DNA of 5,709 nucleotides from Ruminococcaceae bacterium UBA1730 (GTDB lineage Bacteria > Bacillota > Clostridia > Oscillospirales > Acutalibacteraceae), in NCBI GenBank assembly GCA_002315935.1, contig DCII01000008.1, positions 1 to 5,709 on the forward strand. Direction: 5' to 3'. Position 1 is the first letter of the stretch. Every line of letters begins with the position of its first letter. This document shows positions 1 through 3,719 of this stretch, in pieces. Below the pieces are notes generated by a model that saw nothing but the letters and a program-made list of their open reading frames with translations, was not told the origin of the DNA and made no database searches. A program made the position numbers and the translations under genes.

Positions 1-234
1 CTGAGAAAACATTTCTTCGGCATCACGGTCGATTTTCTCTATGTAACTGTTTATCTCGCCTGATAGCCATAAACCGCTGAATAATGCCTTTTTATGTTTT
101 ATAATGTAATCGTAGTGCATACGACCGAACCGCCCGATTTGCGGTGCTCTCGGTGTTTTCAGCATAGGTAAGTAATAATCTCCGACTAACTGATAATCAA
201 GCCCGTTTTTCTCATCGTGAATAATCTGTTCCAT
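1..234 (-). CDS. tnpV: TnpV-family transposon-encoded protein (3' end outside window)
   Basis: The first 78 residues of a TnpV-family protein are present; the C-terminus lies beyond the left edge. Visible family hallmarks are an N-terminal MEQIIHDEKNGLDY, the GDYYLP motif (residues 18-23) and IGRFGRMHYDY (residues 33-43), followed by an amphipathic helical stretch. Family knowledge: TnpV proteins are small proteins (a little over 100 residues) carried by conjugative or transposable elements of Firmicutes. Their biochemical role is not established and they are not themselves a recognised recombinase. The ATG start is supported by a GGAGG about 7 nt upstream and by its TGATG overlap with the stop of the preceding small gene, so the two are probably translationally coupled. 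The gene reads away from the tRNA-Arg, which fits the edge of an integrated element. Family assignment is from motif recognition without a profile search. Confidence 0.75.
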   Translation of the reverse strand, partial: MEQIIHDEKNGLDYQLVGDYYLPMLKTPRAPQIGRFGRMHYDYIIKHKKALFSGLWLSGEINSYIEKIDRDAEEMFSQ

Positions 235-407
235 CAAAATATCCTCCTCCGTTTCGTTTTTGCTTTCATCGCCTTTACGAGCAACTCGTTGACATCCTCT
301 ATCGGCTTGCCTTCGTCAATAAATACTGACCGTGCATAATTGAGAAGTTCAATAAGCAGCTTGTGCTCAGCAATCGTGAGTTCTAATATGTATTTTTTAC
401 TTTTCAT
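234..407 (-). CDS. 57-residue protein of unknown function, coupled to tnpV
   Basis: This small gene begins at an ATG preceded by a perfect AGGAGG (417-422) with 9 nt spacing, and its TGA stop shares one base with the tnpV ATG. The product starts MKSKKYILELTIAEHK. It is predicted to be mostly helical (residues 7-50: leucine-rich, alternating charged and hydrophobic) and ends in a very basic tail, KAKTKRRRIF. There is no signal peptide or membrane segment. I do not recognise a named family; small helical proteins of this kind are often encoded just ahead of tnpV in clostridial elements, so it probably belongs to the same element. The strong ribosome binding site and the stop/start overlap are the main evidence that it is a real gene. 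The basic tail could suggest nucleic-acid contact, but that is speculation. Confidence 0.7.
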   Translation of the reverse strand: MKSKKYILELTIAEHKLLIELLNYARSVFIDEGKPIEDVNELLVKAMKAKTKRRRIF

Positions 408-431
408 TGGCTTCTGCCTCCTTCTGCCATT

Positions 432-437
432 ATTATA
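432..437 (-). promoter_or_regulatory. Putative -10 box of the small-ORF/tnpV operon
   Basis: A perfect TATAAT lies on the minus strand about 25 nt before the start codon at 407, which would give a leader of roughly 18 nt carrying the AGGAGG. The matching -35 is poor: TTCGTC, 18 bp upstream, matches only the first two bases of the consensus. The promoter may be weak or depend on an activator. Confidence 0.45.
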
Positions 438-480
438 GCAAAAGAGATAATGAAAGACGAATGTGTGAGAACACCCAATA

Positions 481-538
481 CAAACAAAGAAAACCCGATA
501 GAATCGTATTTCTACGAATCTATCGGGTGTCTCTTTGT
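481..538 (-). terminator. Long hairpin with U-rich tail, likely terminator reading left
   Basis: This is an imperfect palindrome. Read on the minus strand it has a 10-bp stem (ACCCGATAGA/TCTATCGGGT, 493-502 with 519-528), a one-base mismatch, a 5-bp stem (TCGTA/TACGA) and a GAAA loop. The U-rich tail TTTCTTTGTTTG follows directly. An outer ACAAAGA/TCTTTGT pairing (484-490 with 532-538) lets the flanking A-rich stretch pair with the tail. On the minus strand this has the form of an intrinsic terminator. It would stop transcription arriving from the tRNA-Arg side before it enters the tnpV operon. The plus-strand tail is less U-rich. A structural role at the end of a mobile element is the alternative. 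Confidence 0.6.
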
Positions 539-594
539 CTCGCTTTGCTCGTGTATTCTAAAGTTTTTTGAAACTGTCCTTAAGAACACACGGC

Positions 595-613
595 AAAAGC
601 AAGTGCTTTTTTT
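595..613 (-). terminator. Small hairpin just past the tRNA 3' end
   Basis: AAAAGC (595-600) and GCTTTT (605-610) form a 6-bp stem around a 4-base loop, beginning 5 nt beyond the encoded CCA of the tRNA. Read leftward, the only U stretch is inside the stem; read rightward, the hairpin is followed by three more T. It is a short, A/T-flanked hairpin of the kind often seen after clostridial tRNA genes. It is weak on its own and may work together with the larger hairpin further left. Confidence 0.4.
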
Positions 614-614
614 A

Positions 615-691
615 TGGCCCGCTCGGGGGGATTCGAACCCCCGCTCTTTGGAATCGGAATCCACTGCGTTATCCAACTGCGCCACGAACGG
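615..691 (-). tRNA. tRNA-Arg (anticodon CCG), with encoded CCA
   Basis: A full cloverleaf can be folded on the minus strand. The acceptor stem is CCGTTCG with CGAGCGG (one G-U pair). The D arm is GCGC/ACGC with an AGTTGGATA loop. The anticodon loop TTCCGAT has anticodon CCG at 655-657, which reads the arginine codon CGG. A 5-nt variable loop follows, and the T arm is GGGGG-TTCGAAT-CCCCC. The discriminator base is G and the terminal CCA is encoded in the DNA. Total length is 77 nt. One irregularity is the outermost anticodon-stem pair (27-43), which is G-A rather than Watson-Crick. The 3' half of tRNA genes is a common target of site-specific integrases, and a TnpV pair lies downstream of this 3' end. 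Confidence 0.95.
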
Positions 692-840
692 AAATTATTG
701 TATATCAACAATGTTGGCATGATTTGAATCTCATTCCGAAAAAATGCAGACCAATTATTTGACCAACCTTGTTCTTGAAGGTGGAATTAAATTTCAAATT
801 CATCATCAATAAGTGCTTCAGCAGTTTTTGAATTGTGTCC
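692..840 (-). other. Non-coding leader between minus-strand promoter and tRNA-Arg
   Basis: No gene is supported here. If transcription starts near 834 from the consensus promoter at 841-869, the tRNA precursor would carry a leader of about 140 nt. It contains one small imperfect hairpin (ACCTT 766-770 with AAGGT 778-782, extended by CC/GG across a bulge). I see no second tRNA, no credible ribosome-bound small gene and no riboswitch I can name. It is either an unusually long tRNA leader, the remnant of a lost neighbouring gene, or an unrecognised small RNA. Confidence 0.3.
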
Positions 841-869
841 ATTATAGATGATTTTAACCGATTTGTCAA
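841..869 (-). promoter_or_regulatory. Consensus sigma-A promoter reading toward tRNA-Arg
   Basis: TTGACA (864-869) and TATAAT (841-846) on the minus strand are separated by exactly 17 bp. Both hexamers match the housekeeping consensus perfectly, as expected for a stable-RNA promoter. The predicted start is near 834. The only gene downstream on this strand before a terminator is the tRNA-Arg, about 143 nt away. Confidence 0.7.
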
Positions 870-920
870 CGAAGCTTGCTATTTTAAAATATATATCTAT
901 CAAACAGTGAGAATTTCCAT

Positions 921-950
921 TTGACAATTGTATAAAATTAAGGTTATAAT
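921..950 (+). promoter_or_regulatory. Consensus sigma-A promoter of the HipA-like kinase gene
   Basis: TTGACA (921-926) and TATAAT (945-950) are separated by 18 bp, both perfect matches. Transcription should begin near 957, 22 nt before the ATG at 979, leaving room for the AAAGGGGGG ribosome binding site at 964-971. Because the upstream in-frame ATG at 928 lies between the two promoter boxes, it would not be in this transcript, which supports the start at 979. Confidence 0.8.
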
Positions 951-978
951 AAACAACAATATAAAGGGGGGTGCGACC

Positions 979-2109
979 ATGGTTTATGAACTCAGACATT
1001 TTGACACTTCGCTTATCAAATTCAGTCTTGAAAAAGAAAATCTTAAGGGTACCGTGTGTAAGTTAATTTGGTGTGATGAAAGCAAGAGAGAGCTTATGCC
1101 TATCGGATTAACTACTACTTCCGATGGAATACTGTCATGGCTTCGCAGTCGCACTATTCCGAAGAACAGAGGCTACATTGAAGCACTGCTTGCCTCACTC
1201 AGTCTGGCAGAAAATGACATTATCGGAATACTGAATGTGTGTATGGGACTGTCCCTCAATGACTGCTATTGGGTCGTGAGCGAAGGCTTTGAAGGCTTGT
1301 TCGCAGATTACAATCTGTATGACAATGAGTTTAAAAAGGTTATTTCTCTTATTGCCTACACTGGATACGGAAGCATAAAAGTTAAAGGATTTACATCTTC
1401 CCCTGAATTTACCACAAACGGTATGCTCCGAAAAGGATGGAGAAAAATCAGTGGCAAAATACTCCTCTATAAAGGCGGCTCAGAAGGTGCTTCAAACACC
1501 GGCAATGAACCTTATTGTGAATTTTATGCCGCTCAGATTGCAAAGGCTATGGGATTGAACTGCGTTGACTACACCCTTTCGAGCTGGAAAAAGAGTGTTT
1601 GCTCTGTTTGCGAACTTTTTACGAGCAAGGAATTTGCATATGTTCCGATTTGGAAATTCGGAGAATTCAAAACCGTTGTTGATGTTGCGGAATATCTTAA
1701 AGCCTTGGGCGAATCATTTTATGACGATTTTGTTGACATGATGGTTTATGATGCACTGATTTACAATACAGACAGACATCAGGGGAATTTCGGATTGCTT
1801 ATTGATACCAAAACAAACAAACCTGTGTCTCTTGCCCCGATTTTTGATAACGGTCTTGGCTTGTTCCCGTATGCGGTTAAAACAGATTTTTATGACCTGA
1901 AGGCATATGCGAACACAAGGTTTTCCGCTTTTGATGTTTCATTTGATGAAATTGTAAAGGAATATATAACTGAACGTCAGAAAAAACAATTGAAACAGAT
2001 TGCAACATTCAAATTCGCTTTGGATAAGAATTATAACCTCCCCGCAAAAAGAGTCAGAGCATTGGAGAGGTTCGTTCAGGAAAGAGCGAGAGAGTTGGTT
2101 AATTTCTGA
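979..2109 (+). CDS. HipA/CtkA-like protein kinase, no antitoxin partner visible
   Basis: This is a 376-residue cytoplasmic protein. The C-terminal two thirds carry the fold signature of HipA-type serine/threonine kinases. LLYKGG (162-167) probably supplies the nucleotide-binding lysine K165. EPYCEFYAAQIAKAMG (177-192) resembles the helix that carries the paired glutamate. NTDRHQGNFG (263-272) is the catalytic loop, with D265 and N270. LAPIFDNGLG (285-294) is the metal-binding DFG-like segment, with D290. Family knowledge: HipA enzymes phosphorylate proteins such as glutamyl-tRNA synthetase and usually pair with a HipB DNA-binding antitoxin. Here the first ~130 residues are a different, unassigned domain and no HipB-like gene precedes it, so toxin activity cannot be assumed. 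The start at 979 is chosen because of the GGGGGG site 7 nt upstream and the promoter position. The family is common as an unpaired gene in Clostridia and often carries a misleading 'XRE regulator' label. The substrate is unknown. Confidence 0.85.
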   Translation: MVYELRHFDTSLIKFSLEKENLKGTVCKLIWCDESKRELMPIGLTTTSDGILSWLRSRTIPKNRGYIEALLASLSLAENDIIGILNVCMGLSLNDCYWVVSEGFEGLFADYNLYDNEFKKVISLIAYTGYGSIKVKGFTSSPEFTTNGMLRKGWRKISGKILLYKGGSEGASNTGNEPYCEFYAAQIAKAMGLNCVDYTLSSWKKSVCSVCELFTSKEFAYVPIWKFGEFKTVVDVAEYLKALGESFYDDFVDMMVYDALIYNTDRHQGNFGLLIDTKTNKPVSLAPIFDNGLGLFPYAVKTDFYDLKAYANTRFSAFDVSFDEIVKEYITERQKKQLKQIATFKFALDKNYNLPAKRVRALERFVQERARELVNF

Positions 2110-2126
2110 TTTTTTGTAATAATATG

Positions 2127-2177
2127 TAAGGAAACGCTGATTAAATCTTGCTTGCCGATTTAATCAGCGTTTCCTTA
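2127..2177. repeat. Palindromic MITE-like repeat, copy 1 (perfect 21-bp arms)
   Basis: A perfect inverted repeat has 21-nt arms (core GGAAACGCTGATTAAATC and its complement) around a 9-nt loop, and both ends are TA. It starts 17 bp after the kinase stop codon, between the convergent 3' ends of the kinase and vWA genes. The right half aligns with the right half of the copy at 3583-3654 with about three differences over 32 bases, so these are members of one family. The TA ends resemble target duplications of IS630/mariner-type elements (inference). Transcribed, it would form a very stable hairpin, but without a proper U-tract. Confidence 0.8.
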
Positions 2178-2179
2178 AA

Positions 2180-2211
2180 ATCCGGAGCTGACTTTTTCAA
2201 GTGCTCCGGAT
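2180..2211 (-). terminator. Intrinsic terminator of the vWA gene, possibly bidirectional
   Basis: A 9-bp GC-rich stem, ATCCGGAGC/GCTCCGGAT, encloses a 14-nt loop. On the minus strand it begins about 30 nt after the vWA stop codon and runs straight into TTTT, the usual order for an intrinsic terminator. On the plus strand a run of five T (2219-2223) follows 7 nt after the stem, so it may also stop transcripts from the kinase gene, acting through or after the palindromic repeat. Confidence 0.65.
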
Positions 2212-2241
2212 ATACTGCTTTTTATTCAGGTGCTTTCTATA

Positions 2242-3504
2242 TTATTTCTTATCAACGAAATAAAATTGAAACTGAGCTTCGTCCTTTTTCTTCTTTTCCT
2301 TCAATGCTTTTTCCTCGGCTTTTTTAGCTTTTTCATCAGCTTTGTTTTCAACCTTATCAGCTTTTTCGTCAGCTTTATTTTCGGCCTTTTCGGACTTCTT
2401 ATCCGATTTTGCCGAATTTTTTTCAGACAGCTTTTCGACTTTTTCCTCTTCGGGTTTATCTGACTTCTTTTTCTTTGAAAGAATTAATATTATTGCAATC
2501 ACAAGAATAAGTGCGACGGCGATTACGGGAATAACGGGGATTGAAGTCTTTTCTTCGGAAGAGGAAATTTTTGCTGTTGATTCTGCTGTCTGAGCTGCTG
2601 TTGTGTTAACTGTCGATGCATCTGCGGAGGCTTCTTCAACGGCTGTCCATGCGGGAATGCTGACGGATTTTGAAATGATTTTTCCGTCTCCGAGGTCAAT
2701 GGTTAATTCCGCATTTTCCTTCGCATCAAAGTCGGAAGAAGCAACTGTTGAAATAATAAACCTCTTGGGTGCGGCCTTTTCCGAAAGGAGAGAGGTGGCG
2801 TTCTTTTCGCTGAAAGCCTTTGCTCCGCCCTTCGACTTCGCAAGAAGCTCGTTGAATTTTTTTGATGTGTCTGCCTTGAGAGAATCTGCGTAGAAGCCGT
2901 AGACAGGATATTTTGCACCTGCAAGGCTGTCGTTTATGCTCTTCTTAGCGGCATCGGAGCTGATTGTGTCAACACCATCGCTGAAAATTACGGAAATAAC
3001 ATTTTCCGACTTGCTTTCGGCGGAGAGAGCAACAAGCTTTTCGGTTGCTTCATAAAAAACGGTGTCCTGACCCGTGCAGGCAATAGCCTTGATTTTCTTT
3101 TCGGCATCCTCTTTGCTTTCGCTTCCGTTGAGAACGGTAACGATTTTAGTATCAAAGGTGTAAAGAGAAAGCTTATCATTCTCGCCGAGCGATTTATAAA
3201 CCGAAAGAACAGCTTCTTTTTCGGCTTCAAAATATGTTTTGGTTGATTTTGAAGTGTCGATAAGAATTATCCATTCTGTTGAGGAGCTTTTTATTTCCGA
3301 TGAAGAAACTTTAAGCTCCTTGCCGTCAAGGGTAGCCTTAATCTTGGTGGAATCAAGCTTATCGTCCTTAACGCCGTTTACCAATGCGGCAACATTGGGA
3401 TAATCAACAGTGACTTCTGAAATCTCTGCGGCAAAGACAGAAATATTCATGAAGGCAAGAATCATCACCAAACCGATAACTACCGAAAAAAATGTTTTTT
3501 TCAT
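2242..3504 (-). CDS. Secreted, membrane-anchored vWA-domain protein with charged cytoplasmic tail
   Basis: This 420-residue protein has a clear domain order. A signal peptide covers about residues 1-25 (MKKTFFSVVIGL, cleavage around VFA-A). A vWA domain spans about residues 77-240 with a complete metal-ion-dependent adhesion site: DTSKS (83-87), T in CTGQDT (143-148) and SDG (175-177). A beta-rich segment (249-285) is followed by a Ser/Thr/Ala linker (290-320), a transmembrane helix (322-342) and a 78-residue Lys/Glu/Ala-rich tail. The tail contains a near-tandem ENKADEKA repeat (375-382 and 386-393) and ends in the aromatic QFQFYFVDKK. The vWA domain should therefore face outward and bind a metal-dependent protein or surface ligand, with the tail in the cytoplasm. 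The ligand is unknown. The ATG at 3504 is preferred because it opens a classic signal peptide and leaves a ~20-nt leader; the in-frame TTG at 3516 is an alternative. The ribosome binding site is weak. No partner gene is adjacent in the same direction. Confidence 0.85.
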   Translation of the reverse strand: MKKTFFSVVIGLVMILAFMNISVFAAEISEVTVDYPNVAALVNGVKDDKLDSTKIKATLDGKELKVSSSEIKSSSTEWIILIDTSKSTKTYFEAEKEAVLSVYKSLGENDKLSLYTFDTKIVTVLNGSESKEDAEKKIKAIACTGQDTVFYEATEKLVALSAESKSENVISVIFSDGVDTISSDAAKKSINDSLAGAKYPVYGFYADSLKADTSKKFNELLAKSKGGAKAFSEKNATSLLSEKAAPKRFIISTVASSDFDAKENAELTIDLGDGKIISKSVSIPAWTAVEEASADASTVNTTAAQTAESTAKISSSEEKTSIPVIPVIAVALILVIAIILILSKKKKSDKPEEEKVEKLSEKNSAKSDKKSEKAENKADEKADKVENKADEKAKKAEEKALKEKKKKDEAQFQFYFVDKK

Positions 3505-3531
3505 TTTATATATCAACTCGCTTTCGCTATT

Positions 3532-3559
3532 ATTATATCATAGAAAAACAGGAAATCAA
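3532..3559 (-). promoter_or_regulatory. Promoter of the vWA gene
   Basis: On the minus strand, TTGATT (3554-3559) and a perfect TATAAT (3532-3537) are separated by 16 bp. The predicted transcription start near 3525 is about 20 nt before the ATG at 3504 and only about 9 nt before the alternative TTG at 3516, which favours the ATG. Confidence 0.6.
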
Positions 3560-3582
3560 TATCTTTTGAAAAAAACTATATT

Positions 3583-3654
3583 TAGGGAAACGCCGAATAA
3601 ATGCATCGCCGCATCTTTTCGGTCTCGCTTGATGATTTAATCAGCGTTTCCTTA
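3583..3654. repeat. Palindromic MITE-like repeat, copy 2 (imperfect, longer loop)
   Basis: This is the same repeat family as 2127-2177. The right arm (3631-3654) is TA-ended and identical to copy 1 over its outer 20 bases. The left arm (3583-3607) has drifted by three substitutions (for example GGGAAACGCC in place of AGGAAACGCT) and one inserted base. The interior is about 23 nt, against 9 in copy 1, so copy 1 may be an internally deleted form. It lies between the divergent promoters of the vWA and rhamnosidase genes, ending 9 bp before the rhamnosidase -35 box. Confidence 0.8.
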
Positions 3655-3663
3655 GTTAAACAC

Positions 3664-3692
3664 TTGAAAAATTATGCTGAATGATATACAAT
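3664..3692 (+). promoter_or_regulatory. Promoter of the rhamnosidase gene
   Basis: TTGAAA (3664-3669) and TACAAT (3687-3692) are separated by 17 bp, each matching five of six consensus bases. Transcription should start near 3699, about 21 nt before the ATG at 3720, which carries a GGGAGG site at 3707-3712. Confidence 0.65.
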
Positions 3693-3705
3693 TTCATGTA
3701 TGAAA
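3692..3705. promoter_or_regulatory. Small palindrome over the predicted transcription start (possible operator)
   Basis: TTTCATGTATGAAA is a 6-bp inverted repeat with a 2-bp centre, sitting just after the -10 box and across the predicted +1 of the rhamnosidase gene. A regulator bound here would block transcription, which would suit a sugar-induced gene. It is short and AT-rich, so chance is a serious alternative, and no regulator gene is visible in the window. Confidence 0.3.
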
Positions 3706-3719
3706 AGGGAGGCGTTTTT

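Noticed and set aside
484..538. CRISPR or multi-copy repeat array
   Set aside because: Only a single hairpin is present, with no repeated unit and spacer pattern.
697..702. TACAAT on the minus strand as a -10 box for the tRNA
   Set aside because: Transcription would start at or inside the mature tRNA 5' end, and there is no acceptable -35 at the right distance.
450..722. Open frame of 90 codons on the plus strand across the tRNA region
   Set aside because: It runs through the long hairpin and antisense to the whole tRNA-Arg, has no ribosome binding site and encodes nothing recognisable.
928..978. Upstream ATG that would add 17 residues to the kinase
   Set aside because: It lies between the -35 and -10 boxes of the gene's own promoter, so the transcript would not contain it. 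The ATG at 979 has a good ribosome binding site and matches the family start.
787..999. Open frame of 70 codons on the minus strand between tRNA and kinase gene
   Set aside because: It contains both divergent promoters and overlaps the true start of the kinase gene; it has no ribosome binding site and its composition is that of AT-rich intergenic DNA.
2230..2893. Several Phe/Ser-rich open frames on the plus strand opposite the vWA gene
   Set aside because: They are antisense images of the Lys/Glu/Ala-rich tail and vWA coding sequence, without ribosome binding sites.
3505..3516. TTG at 3516 as start of the vWA protein
   Set aside because: It would put four residues ahead of a normal signal peptide and lies only about 9 nt after the predicted transcription start; the ATG at 3504 is the simpler choice, though neither has a strong ribosome binding site.
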